Origin: Ligustrum vulgare
Lineage: Eukaryota; Streptophyta; Magnoliopsida; Lamiales; Oleaceae
Reading direction: 5' to 3'
Length of the DNA: 64,000 nt
Assembly (NCBI GenBank): GCA_963555705.1
Contig: OY743171.1
Coordinates: 15,623,352-15,687,351 of the forward strand
The notes under the pieces were generated by a model, which saw only the letters and a program-made list of their open reading frames with translations, searched no databases and had not been told where the DNA came from. A program made the position numbers and the translations under genes. Positions 1-9,373 of this stretch are shown here, piece by piece. Positions within the stretch are counted from its first letter, which is position 1, and each line of letters starts with the position of its first letter.

Positions 1-2261
1 ATATCTTGATGATGACGATCCTATTTTTGTTGGTCGTGCATATGGACGAGTTAGTCGCCATTTGCTCCATGAGGAGTTATTGAAGAGGTAACATTTTGTT
101 AGTTCAAATCAGACACACTACTGTTCTACTGCATTTAATTTTTGTAGTACTTATTCCACTCTTCTACAATAACTTATTAATTTTCTTAGGTGTGTCGAGT
201 CAGGTGTTTCATATCTTAGTGCAAAAGTGGAAAATATTGTTGAAGCCTCAGGTGGCCACAGACTTGTTGAGTGTGAAGGCAGTATTGTGATTCCTTGCAG
301 GTATGTATGGCTGATAATAACCATTTTCCAGCAAGATAGAAGCTTCCTCCATGTTTTGAAGTGTCTAACTAAGATCTATAGGCTTGCCACTGTTGCATCT
401 GGAGCAGCCTCAGGGAAACTCTTACAGTACGAGTTGGGGGGTCCACGGGTTTCTGTCCAGACAGCTTATGGCGTCGAGGTTGAGGTAGGAATGTAGTAGA
501 TTAACTACTTCATTAGTTCAAATTATGTCTCTCTAAGCTTGTAAGATAAAAAGAAAATTGGAACCTTATTAATATTTGTTTAATTGTAATAGTTTTGTTT
601 ATGATCTTTGGAGCTATAGCTATAAGGTTGACATTTTAACTGTTAGCATTGCTATTTTATGGTTGTTGATTTTTTTTTTTCATATTTTAGGTGGAAAACA
701 ATCCGTACGATCCGAATCTGATGGTTTTCATGGATTACAGAGACTACATTAAACGCGAAGTTCAAGGCCTAGAAGCACAATATCCAACATTTCTATACGC
801 AATGCCTATGTCGTCAACAAGAGTTTTCTTTGAGGTTCAATTTGTTTAGTGCTTATTTTTCTGATGCACTCTTTATTATTCATTATGATGATTTTGTGAA
901 CTAAAATAATGCTTCTCCCAAGGAAACCTGTTTGGCATCAAAAGATGCCATGCCTTTTGGACTACTTAGGGATAAGCTTATGACAAGATTAGAGACGATG
1001 GGCGTCCGGATTATAAAAACTTATGAAGAGGTATTCGACTTGCATACTTTATTGTTTAATCACTAGCCTCTGTTTACTAAAAAAAAAAAAAATTGTTTAT
1101 AAACAGAGAATGTGATGTTTCGATATAAAATATGTGGTTAAAAAGTGATTTGAGGAAATGTGTGGTTAAAAAGTGGTTCTGGGAATTGTGTTGTTTATAA
1201 ACAAGTTTATCAAACGGAGGCTAAGAAGGAGACGTACTTATAAATAAAAACTATGTACAGGAATGGTCTTATATTCCGGTCGGTGGATCCTTGCCAAGTA
1301 CAGAGCAAAAGAACCTTGCATTTGGTGCTGCTGCTAGCATGGTCCATCCAGCCACAGGTAATGAAAGCAGAATAATTGTCTCCCTTATGTTTTCTGTTGA
1401 ATGAAATGATTTTATATACCTTGCATTTATCAGGTTATTCAGTTGTCAGATCATTGTCAGAGGCTCCAAAATATGCATCTGCCATTGCAAATATTTTGAA
1501 ACAACATCATGACAAGAACATGTTTATCACTTCAGGAGTTACAGAGAATATCTCAATCCAAGGTACACATAAAATTGAATAATATCTCAACTTTAAGCTT
1601 GTCGAGGTTCGCCTGAAGTTGTGTTTAATTGTCTTACAAAGTTTAATGATCATTTTTTCCTGTTTAGCAGTTTGACTATGAACATATTCGACTAGGAATT
1701 TTGGATAATTTAGTTTTCGAAAATTCCACGTTGTCGTTCAAGATCGTTGTTGTCCTTAACATGCAAATTGTGAATATAATTTCAGCTTGGAATACCCTTT
1801 GGCCGCAAGAAAGGAAACGACAACGAGCTTTTTTCCTATTCGGATTAGCACTCATACTACAGATGGATATTGAGGGGATAAGAACATTCTTCCACACATT
1901 TTTCCGTTTACCAACTTGGTAGGTTGGTTTACTTCGTCCCCGTTTTCGAGTTTTGCAAGAATAATCCTTCCACAGTAATATGTATTGCTTAATTTGTAAT
2001 ACTTATTTTGCCAAACATGATTTTGGAAGTTACTCTTTTGATAAACTAACTTATTTTTCGTTTTACTTACACATGCGAATATGTTACTCTCACAGGATGT
2101 CACAAGGATTTCTTGGCTCGACTCTGTCGTCGGCAGACCTCGCATTATTTGCATTTTATATGTTTGTTATAGCTCCAAATGACCTGAGAAAAGACCTTAT
2201 CAAACATCTGATATCTGATCCTACTGGTGCAACTATGGTAAGAACTTATCTTACAATATAG
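1..2261 (+). CDS. LCYE: Lycopene epsilon-cyclase, 3' part (9 exons in window)
   Basis: Plastid carotenoid enzyme that puts an epsilon ring on lycopene, directing flux to alpha-carotene and lutein. The 5' end lies outside the window. Exons read 1-87, 190-300, 382-484, 691-834, 923-1030, 1261-1357, 1434-1562, 1786-1918 and 2096-2261; all junctions are GT-AG and keep one frame, giving the last 358 residues of an enzyme of about 525. Recognisable blocks are GRAYGRVSR, LATVASGAASGKLLQYE, VQTAYGVEVEVE, FMDYRDY, ETCLASKDAMPF, EEWSYIPVGGSLP, AFGAAASMVHPATGYSVVRS, RKRQRAFFLFGLAL and LISDPTGATM. The leucine ending FGLAL (exon 8) corresponds, as I recall, to the residue that separates mono-epsilon (Leu) from bi-epsilon (His, lettuce) cyclases, so a one-ring enzyme is expected. 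No frameshift or premature stop is seen. Stop TAG at 2259-2261. Confidence 0.96.
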
Positions 2262-2512
2262 AAAACACTTTTTTTCCTACTGCTATAATTCCAAGTTAAA
2301 ATGAGTAAAATGTTTAAACTCGCCTATGATCGTGTAAATAACTTTTGTATTTCTCAAGTATTCATATACATAATCTGAGTTTTTCTTCATCTCTGGTTTG
2401 AATGATGTAGTTTTCCACTGGAAACTATGAATGCTGACGTCTAATTATTGTCTAAAATTGTATTTTGATCTTAAAAGAGCATGAATTATAGATTACTGTA
2501 AGTGGGATAAGA

Positions 2513-2513
<1 letters not shown>

Positions 2514-2566
<53 letters not shown>
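2514..2566. repeat. (AT)n microsatellite
   Basis: An uninterrupted AT dinucleotide run about 250 bp downstream of the LCYE stop codon. Between here and 3253 I see only AT-rich intergenic DNA with no gene. Confidence 0.95.
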
Positions 2567-2569
<3 letters not shown>

Positions 2570-3253
2570 AAATCATCACAAACACACATAAACATAGTAA
2601 ATTTAGCAAACCAACTTGAGTAATTCTATGGAGACGATTTTAAGTGACATTATGGCATAACGTACATACATTGAGTGATGAAAATGTAAGTAGTGGGATA
2701 GCAATTTATACAATTCAATGTATGTTCGTCATATCACAATATCACTTAAAAATGTCTTCTTAAAATTATTCAATCAACTTAGAAAAGCACTAGCTCGATC
2801 ACGAGCAGTAAAATTAATGTAACAAGAATAATAATTACACTCCCAAGACAAAAGATAAAATCATTATACCAAGAAGCAACACAGTGAAAAAGAATATATA
2901 TATATATATATCACTGCACCGTTGCGAAGAAGCTAGCGGATTGGGTGGGGGAGAATGTCACGGTCCGATTTTTTCCCTACTCATTTGGCACGGCAAGGAT
3001 CATATATTATTGGATATTTCGGATGGTGCACTAACATGGAGCAAAGAGTTAACTTTGGTTGTAAATGTAATGCAATAGTTCTAAAAATCCGAGCTTGGAA
3101 TTGGCTGTGGTAAAATATAGGTAGAATTAGATAAGTTAAAATTTCGTGGCTTAAAAAAATTCAGATCAACTCAAGAGTAGCCCCTTTTTATTGAATACAC
3201 TATATATTTTAAAGAGATTTTATTGACAACTGCATATCAAGAATCATAGATAT

Positions 3254-3461
3254 TGTTATAAATAATGTATATATGTGAATGACATTACCATTATATCCCT
3301 GTAAACTTTACAATATTACGATTGTGCCATTGTCCACTCCTATAAATAGGAGCCTATACTTACCAATTTATTACACCAATTCTTGAAGAGAAATTCTCTC
3401 CTCTAAACTCTCTCCATTTCTCTCTCTATGTTGTTCTTATGATTTCGATGATTTTATAACA
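3254..3461 (+). repeat. 5' LTR (208 bp) with TATA box
   Basis: Contains TATAAATAGG at 3341-3350, a good TATA box that sets the plus orientation, followed by a pyrimidine-rich CTCTCC stretch. Identical to 9374-9581. Confidence 0.95.
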
Positions 3462-3477
3462 CGTTATCAGCACGAGT
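3462..3477 (+). other. Putative primer-binding site (tRNA-Ile anticodon-arm type)
   Basis: The LTR is followed directly by CGTTATCAGCACGAG. It is not the usual initiator-Met 3'-end site (TGGTATCAGAG). Its reverse complement, TCGTGCTGATAACG, equals what I recall of the anticodon arm of plant tRNA-Ile(AAU) except for G in place of A34, the base that becomes inosine. This would be a half-tRNA primer as known for Drosophila copia. The tRNA match is from memory and unchecked. Confidence 0.5.
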
Positions 3478-3599
3478 CTCTAACCAATTGAGTAATAACG
3501 GGAGTATGCTCTACAGTTGCATCTAAATGATGAGCCTCTGTATCAGAAACCTGATTATTACTAACCAATGTTTCCTTTTCTCTCAAACTGAAAAAGAAT

Positions 3600-3910
3600 G
3601 ATTCTGGCCGATCCAGATATCCGATCGACGATCGGCCACCGCCATCAGAACGGGCTTGTCAAGGAGAAGACTCGCCTAAAATTTGGCGCAGAACCAACGG
3701 CTGAAACAAAAGATATCGACCGAAGAAGAAAATCTGAAAAACTGTGCAAAAACAGATATCTGACCGAAAATTGAAATCCTTATTCCGGACGATTCTGAAC
3801 TCCGATCGACGATCGGCCAGCGGCATATCAACGGGTTTTTCTAGGAGAAGACTCGACTGAAATTTGGCGCAAATCCAACGGTTAAAACGGAAGTTATTGT
3901 CCGGAGAAGA
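3600..3910 (+). repeat. Duplicated leader block with perfect palindrome
   Basis: A block of about 100 bp is present twice at a 181-bp period in the untranslated leader of the retrotransposon. Each copy contains CCGATCGACGATCGG, a perfect 7-bp-arm inverted repeat (about 3621 and 3802), followed by a conserved GGAGAAGACTCG and AATTTGGCGCA. No coding sense is seen. Confidence 0.7.
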
Positions 3911-4394
3911 AGATGCTGGCGGACTGAAAAATGATGATTCCGGCCAAACGGTTGATCTTTTGGAAAATCGGAGACCACCGGCATGTTCAGGACGCCGAGG
4001 CACATATTATGGTGATGGGTTAATTTTTCCGATCACCGGCGCGTGGCGGCCGGCGGCGGCGGCGCGTGGCGGATCCGGCGATGACGAAAGGCAGTTTGTC
4101 CGTTTTGATGAATTGGATTTTTCTATGATCTTATTTTTCTGTTTTGTGCAGTTTTTAAAATATTCCGGCGGTCGAACATGGCGGTTTTCTTAAAAACTGT
4201 TTTTGGAGCAATCCTGACGAGATTTTGAACTTCGGACCAAAAGTAAGTTTGTTCTAAATTAAATTTTAAACCTATTGACGGTTTCAATTTATTCATATGA
4301 GCAATATATTAAAATATGGACGATTTTGCCCTTAATAATACATACAAGTATAATAATCGTAAATTAACGATTAATATGTGATCAATTGAATTAT

Positions 4395-4590
4395 ATTATG
4401 CTGCCACCTACATGGTTGGTTTTACCACCTACATGGTTGGCTTTACCCGGTTTAATTATTTCATTATGTCGATTCCGCCTATATGGCCGGTTTAATTGTT
4501 TCATCTCGTTGATACCGTCTATATGGCTGGTTTAATTATTTCATCACGTTGACACCGCCTATATGGTCGGTATATCAATTGAATACATAT
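4395..4590 (+). repeat. Tandem units of about 45 bp in retrotransposon leader
   Basis: Four to five imperfect units built on CCGCCTATATGGCCGGTTTAA followed by TTATTTCATCACGTTGA. Non-coding; part of the interior of the 3254-9581 element. Confidence 0.65.
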
Positions 4591-4723
4591 AAACACCTCA
4601 GTTGTTGGTTAATTCTAACATATTAGAGGGTTGTTGTCAACATATATACTTGGTGGTATAACCCCAGTATCGTTATTGTTAATATATATATACAATATTA
4701 TTGTTATTTGATACTTCATTAAA

Positions 4724-5114
4724 TGATACCAGAAGTTATCAATACTAAAGTTAGAAAATATTTTATCAAATGATACCAGAAGTTATCATTACCAAAAGGT
4801 TGATAAATATTAATAAAATGTTTTATCCAATGGTACCAGAAGTTACCAATATCTGAATTTGAATGGGTGGATGAAAATTATTCAACAAGAGAATGTTGAT
4901 ATATGATAAGATAATATCACATGATAGCACGGATATAGCTAATGTGAAAATAATCTCATCAGTATTATGAGATGAATGTTAGATGATAAGTGCCTGGAAA
5001 AGTTCTTGCACGAGCACTTATATATTCCAGAAGAAGTACATATTTACTCCAGAAGAAGTAAAAATTATCATCTAAACATACTGAAATGATATTATTATTG
5101 CTCCTGAAGAAGCA
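4724..5114 (+). repeat. Short palindromes with fixed CCAGAAG-type loop, set 1
   Basis: TGATACCAGAAGTTATCA occurs at 4724 and 4771, TGGTACCAGAAGTTACCA at 4831, TTTACTCCAGAAGAAGTAAA at 5043, and TGCTCCTGAAGAAGCA at 5099. In each pair of variants both arms change together (TGATA/TATCA to TGGTA/TACCA; TACT/AGTA to TGCT/AGCA), which keeps the stem while the loop stays nearly constant. Confidence 0.7.
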
Positions 5115-5173
5115 TAAACGAGACATACATGCAAAATGCAAAAGGGGAAAACATTTATGATCCTCAAAATTAG

Positions 5174-5369
5174 AGATGTGTTTCGGGAGTAGCCGTATCC
5201 TACCACCTCTGACCTTTTGAGGAAATAAAGAAAAAAGTGTGTTTCAAGAGTAAGAAATACTCCATACTCTACCACTTTAAATCTTTGAGGTACACAAGAT
5301 TAATACATTGATAAAATCCTAGAAATTTATGGTGTGTCTCAAGAGTGAGAATACTCCGTACTCTACCAC
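5174..5369 (-). repeat. Trio of about 35-bp repeats downstream of LOG copy 1
   Basis: Three imperfect copies (about 5331-5369, 5238-5275, 5174-5206; minus strand) of a motif reading GGTAGAGTACGGAGTA, then ACTC, then GAGACACACC. Two copies contain AGAGT...ACTCT arms. The same trio follows LOG copy 2, with the same order and similar spacing, so it belongs to the cassette. It looks like a structured 3' untranslated or terminator region; the role is unknown. Confidence 0.75.
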
Positions 5370-5384
5370 CACCTATTCTAGAGT

Positions 5385-6038
5385 TCACAAAGATAAATTT
5401 ACATTAACCGGACTCCATTTTCGCTTGATTCCCCTTCCTTGCGACCAATCTATCTTTACTCCTGCTGGATCTTGTATTGGAATATATGATTGCAACTTAT
5501 CCAGCAGTTCCTCGATAGTAGGAGCAGAAATAAGGATTCTCCTAGAAAATGGAGATATGAATCCCTGTTCCACAGCATAATCAAGAAATGTTAGCAAACC
5601 ATCAAAGAAATTGTTTACATTTAAAAGCCCTATAGGCTTAGTATGGAGATCTAGTTGAGCCCATGAAGTAATATTAAAGATTTCTTCTAAAGTACCAAAA
5701 CCTCCAGGCAGGGCTATGAAGGCATCAGAACCATATAACATGCAAGTTATGCGTTCATGGATAGATAAGGTTTGTACTTCATGCCCTCGTGTTTTGCCTG
5801 CAATATCAGCTAAAGGAGTAGGTATAACACCTATCACTCTTGCTTTCTCTACTAGAGCGGATTGTGAAACACAACCCATCAATCCACTGCTACCTCCTCC
5901 ATACACGAGAGTGATACCTTTCTCTCCCAATTTCTTTCCTAAATCCACGGCTGCTTCTAGATACCCAAAACCTTTTCCCACTTTTGATCCACAAAATACA
6001 CAGATAGTTTTGATCTGTCGAAATTTTGGTCCTTCCAT
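5385..6038 (-). CDS. LOG-like: LOG-type cytokinin riboside 5'-monophosphate phosphoribohydrolase, copy 1 (intronless)
   Basis: 217 residues, the usual length of plant LOG proteins, which release free active cytokinin bases from riboside monophosphates in the cytosol. Motifs: ICVFCGS (12-18), YGGGSSGLMG (46-55), HERITCM (94-100; the Arg matches the catalytic Arg), PGGFGTLEE (111-119; catalytic Glu), KPIGLLNV (134-141), FISP (160-163). Plant LOG genes normally have several introns; this ORF has none, so it is a retrocopy or a gene of other origin. The C-terminus is unusually basic (RGIKRKW). The ATG at 6036-6038 sits in a CAAAAATGG context; an upstream ATG at 6076-6078 is out of frame. It lies antisense inside an LTR retrotransposon, 248 bp after the NABP-like ORF, and is 92% identical (200/217) to the copy at 24603-25256. 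Activity is inferred. Position 56 is Cys here and Arg in copy 2. Confidence 0.93.
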   Translation of the reverse strand: MEGPKFRQIKTICVFCGSKVGKGFGYLEAAVDLGKKLGEKGITLVYGGGSSGLMGCVSQSALVEKARVIGVIPTPLADIAGKTRGHEVQTLSIHERITCMLYGSDAFIALPGGFGTLEEIFNITSWAQLDLHTKPIGLLNVNNFFDGLLTFLDYAVEQGFISPFSRRILISAPTIEELLDKLQSYIPIQDPAGVKIDWSQGRGIKRKWSPVNVNLSL

Positions 6039-6286
6039 TTTTGAAAGTAAAGAAGGAAAATGTTATTTTGGGATGCATGAACTATGAAAAATGTTTGGCT
6101 ATTTAAAACCGAAAAACTTCACTATTTACTGGTCGTTTTTCGAAAAAGTGAAGATTTACTTTTGACAAAATCATCCTACTCACCTTTCGGCGATTTAATA
6201 TTTTTAACCAGCCTTTATCAAAACTCGTGAAAGGAAACAGAAAAAATATTTTATATGTGCATATATATCAAATGATTTACCTTGTA
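6039..6286 (-). promoter_or_regulatory. Conserved spacer between NABP-like and LOG ORFs
   Basis: Shared with the second cassette (24386-24602). Conserved blocks on the minus strand are AAATCGCCGAAAGGTGA, GACAAAAGTAAATCTT, TTTTCGG then TTTAAATAG, and TTCATAGTTCATGCATCCC. The TTTAAATAG lies about 65 bp before the LOG start and could act as a TATA-like element; CATGCA is an RY-like box. Function is inferred from conservation only. Confidence 0.5.
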
Positions 6287-6832
6287 TTAATGCTGCATAG
6301 CCAAAGCATCATTGTTTATAACAGCATGGCAAACAGGATCTTTTGCTATTATATTTTTGAGACTATATCTCTCTTTATCGCTGATGAATTTAGCCCATAA
6401 AGATAGTAGCTCACGCTGCACATATCCACTAGGGTGCGTCTCAAGAGTCAATCGGATATCATCCAATGACTCCTTACTCAGTCCACCCTTAATGAAGTCT
6501 ATCTTATCATCTCGATTTATGGATGAATATCCTATTGATTTACAACGGGTATCACATGTCCATCGAGCACATTTGTAGCAACTATTTAATCTTTTTGCTC
6601 TTCGCTTCTTTGCAAAAGTACTCTTACCTAAGCCAGGCTTGTGCTTAGAAAATGAATCTGGTAATTCACCAGCTAATCGAACTTTTGCTTCGATCAACCA
6701 GCGAACATCTTCTGGCATGCCATGATCCATCAGCAACCTCAATCTTTCGAGCCTAATTCGATAAATTTTTCTCAAATCATTTACTGGAAGATTGGAATAA
6801 TATTTGCGAATATTTGAAAGTATGATATCCAT
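6287..6832 (-). CDS. NABP-like Cys-rich basic protein, copy 1
   Basis: 181 residues from the ATG shared with copy 2 (6830-6832); the frame is open a further nine codons upstream. Features: an N-terminal charged helical part (about 1-60, with RLERLRLLM and PEDVRWLIEAKVRL), a basic patch GKSTFAKKRRAKRL (about 69-82), then four cysteines C-x2-C-x4-C-x3-C (about 85-97) and a following DDKIDFIKGG. A basic Arg/Lys block directly before a short Cys cluster and a hydrophobic-IxxG segment is the layout of the small nucleic-acid-binding proteins of carla- and vitivirus-like Betaflexiviridae; that similarity is my recognition and has not been searched. It is 84% identical to copy 2 over 167 residues but runs about 14 residues longer at the C-terminus. 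Silencing-suppressor or nucleic-acid-binding activity is possible but not shown. It could also be an uncharacterised plant zinc-binding protein. Confidence 0.6.
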   Translation of the reverse strand: MDIILSNIRKYYSNLPVNDLRKIYRIRLERLRLLMDHGMPEDVRWLIEAKVRLAGELPDSFSKHKPGLGKSTFAKKRRAKRLNSCYKCARWTCDTRCKSIGYSSINRDDKIDFIKGGLSKESLDDIRLTLETHPSGYVQRELLSLWAKFISDKERYSLKNIIAKDPVCHAVINNDALAMQH

Positions 6833-7128
6833 TTTTGATGGATCTAGCCTTCTTCCCAAATCATCTATTTAAATGCATTATTCAACGCGTAAAAGAGCGG
6901 CGGCTCCGCGTGTCAGTGATATGGATTCCATCAAGAAATAATGGAATAAATTATTGAAAAGGTGATATAATATGCCATTACCTTTTTCGATATAAGGGAA
7001 GATTTGGCGACAAGATTGAGATTATGAGATATTTCCTTGGATATTGTACCTGATTTTTCGGTATACTAAAAGTAATAAAGGTATACTGATTTGAACTATA
7101 TAGAATACTGATGAAATAAATGTTGTAT

Positions 7129-7335
7129 TGAACCAGAAGTTCATACATATGTACAAGTGAAATATCTTATTGAACCAGAAGTTCATACGTACAAGTGAAA
7201 TATGTATATAGTATGAACCAGAAGCTCATAAATGAAATATACATTGTATTGAACCAGAAGTTTAGCGATATTGTATTGAATCAAATATTCATACATAGAA
7301 ATGAAATAAAACCGTATAGAACCAGAAGTTCTATA
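7129..7335 (+). repeat. Short palindromes with CAGAA loop, set 2
   Basis: TGAACCAGAAGTTCA occurs at 7129 and 7171, with weaker copies near 7213 and 7250, and TATAGAACCAGAAGTTCTATA at 7315-7335 has perfect 8-bp arms. Same CAGAA centre as sets 1 and 3, with different arms. Confidence 0.75.
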
Positions 7336-7339
7336 ATAA

Positions 7340-8380
7340 ACGGTTAGATTATCAAAAGTTCCAAATTATTTTCTATGAGAATAACTTATTCAGAAATTGT
7401 TTATCATACAACAATATTCTATGTCAAACAGGGAATAGCTCAAGAAGCTTTATTATTTGTAAAAGTGCGATATGCATACACTCCACCAAAGCGCACTGAG
7501 ATATATGATTGAAATTACATCCTTAAAAGAATGACATGTGTTATGGCATTTTAGCCGATTGATAATATTTGAGAACATTATGGTGAAAACACGCCTGAAG
7601 CGTAATTATGCCTGAAGCATAATGACTATCGATTCCAAAAATAAATATCTCTTGAATGATTGAAATGATTCCTTTGAGGCTAAATACTCAAAGTAAGTAA
7701 AAGGGACATAGTCAAATGATGAGATATTCAGGTACCTGATGATAGAACATATAAAGAGATCTCTCCACGTTATATTGAGATGGAATCGATAAATAAGTCG
7801 ACTGCATACCCTCTTATGAAATAAGATTGATGAAATCATAATTCTTTGGCCAAGTATGAAACCCTAATGTAGGGATTATTGTTCAAGGACCTGAAGTCCA
7901 AATGCTTAAATGTGTAAAGCCAGTAATTATATGTACAAATGAAAAATATTTCACAGTCGTAAAAGACGACTAGTTGCGCGCGAAATTTTTCATAGAACTG
8001 GCATGACATATGGTGGATAGACTATAGTCTAAATCACTAGCTTGAGCTCCTTGATATACCAATGAGTGAGATCAAAATGTATGATTCTCATCTCGGTACT
8101 TTGGGAGTATTCTTTGATGTACCAGTTGATCGCGGTACGTTGGGATTTCAAGTAAAATGATTGTAGATTATATGTCGAAATTGATATCTATTTCAATGAT
8201 TGATTATGCTCCTGCAAAATTAGAAATTGCAGTTTATAAAGTGCAAGAACATACATGTATAAATCATTGAAAGATTCAATATGCCCAGATTAGTATCACT
8301 ATAGAATGATACAAATGACTCCATGATATAATATGTTGAAAGTGAAATTGGAGTGTACTATTTATGACATCTGGGAAATT
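7340..8380. other. Retrotransposon interior without recognisable coding
   Basis: AT-rich, stop-laden DNA. I looked for copia gag, integrase and RT motifs on both strands and found none that I would defend. Confidence 0.5.
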
Positions 8381-8385
8381 GATTA

Positions 8386-8578
8386 TTCACTAGAAGTGAA
8401 TACGAAAATGAATATTCACCAGAAGTGAATTTGAAATTGATTATTCACTAGAAGTGAATTTGAAAATGAATATTTAATTATTCACTAGAAGTGAAAGATG
8501 CAATCTATGAAAGTGAATTATAGATTTGATTATTCACCAGAAGTGAATTCTAAATTTGATTATTCACCAGAAGTGAAA
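8386..8578 (+). repeat. Short palindromes TTCACYAGAAGTGAA, set 3
   Basis: Six copies of TTCAC-YAGAA-GTGAA, most with an extra A:T pair, separated by short AT-rich spacers. Five-base arms are perfect in each; the loop alternates CAGAA/TAGAA. Confidence 0.85.
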
Positions 8579-8648
8579 AATACAATGAAAAGATTCGTGA
8601 TTGCACCAATATACATGTAATATTCCATGAAAGGAATAAATACGCGTT

Positions 8649-9342
8649 GCACTCTTTTTCCCTTAGCTGAGGTTTTGTCCCACAGGGTTTTCATAGCAAG
8701 TTTTTTAATGAGGCAACAGTTGAGGCGTATTGATGAAAATTAATGAGAATAATGCACTCTTTTTCCCTTCGCTGAGGTTTTGTCCCACAGGGTTTTCCTA
8801 GCAAGGTTTTTGAGGCATCATCATAGCTATCAACAAGCTATAATTCAGCAACACATTGTTATACTGGAATGATATCAACAAATGAAGAAAATCATACACA
8901 TCTTATGAAGAATGTTATGATATCGACTACACACAAGAAGATTTTCATATATATTCCAGAAGAAAGATGATATCATTATTCAAAAGGTTCATGAATACTT
9001 GATTGCACACTTCAGGGGGAGAATCATGCTGTCATGCTGTACTCTTTTTCCTTCGTCAAGGTTTTGTCCCACAGGGTTTTCCTAACAAGGTTTTAACGAG
9101 GCAGCGGCTGTACTCTTTTTCCTTCGTTCAGATTTTGTCCCATTGGGTTTTACTGACAAGGTTTTAACGAGGCAGCACTGAAGCACTGAAGAACCTCAAA
9201 GATTCAATACATGATTTGTTCTACTTGAACATTAAGACTCAACGATTGACGATGGCCAATATCAGGGGGAGCAACTGTACTCTTTTTCCTTCGCTCAAGT
9301 TTTATCCCATTGGGTTTTCTTAGCAAGGTTTTAACGAGGCAG
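8649..9342 (+). repeat. Five copies of a 3' retrotransposon motif
   Basis: A motif of about 68 bp (CTCTTTTTCC, GAGGTTTTGTCCCAC, GGGTTTTCCTAGCAAGG, AACGAGGCA) is present at about 8649, 8753, 9039, 9109 and 9276. TCAGGGGGAG or TCAAGGGGGAG, a purine tract, occurs near 9013, 9263 and 9363, so the block including the polypurine tract has been duplicated. Such motifs lie between pol and the 3' LTR in many plant copia elements. Confidence 0.75.
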
Positions 9343-9362
9343 ACAATTGCGTAATATGTCAT

Positions 9363-9373
9363 TCAAGGGGGAG
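9363..9373 (+). other. Polypurine tract
   Basis: TCAAGGGGGAG directly abuts the TG of the 3' LTR, as expected for the plus-strand primer of an LTR retrotransposon in plus orientation. Confidence 0.85.

Noticed and set aside
5716..6087. Plus-strand open frame opposite LOG copy 1
   Set aside because: Antisense shadow of a conserved gene; no protein features.
7340..8380. Decayed copia pol in the 3254-9581 element
   Set aside because: No RT, integrase or RNase H motif could be read in any frame.
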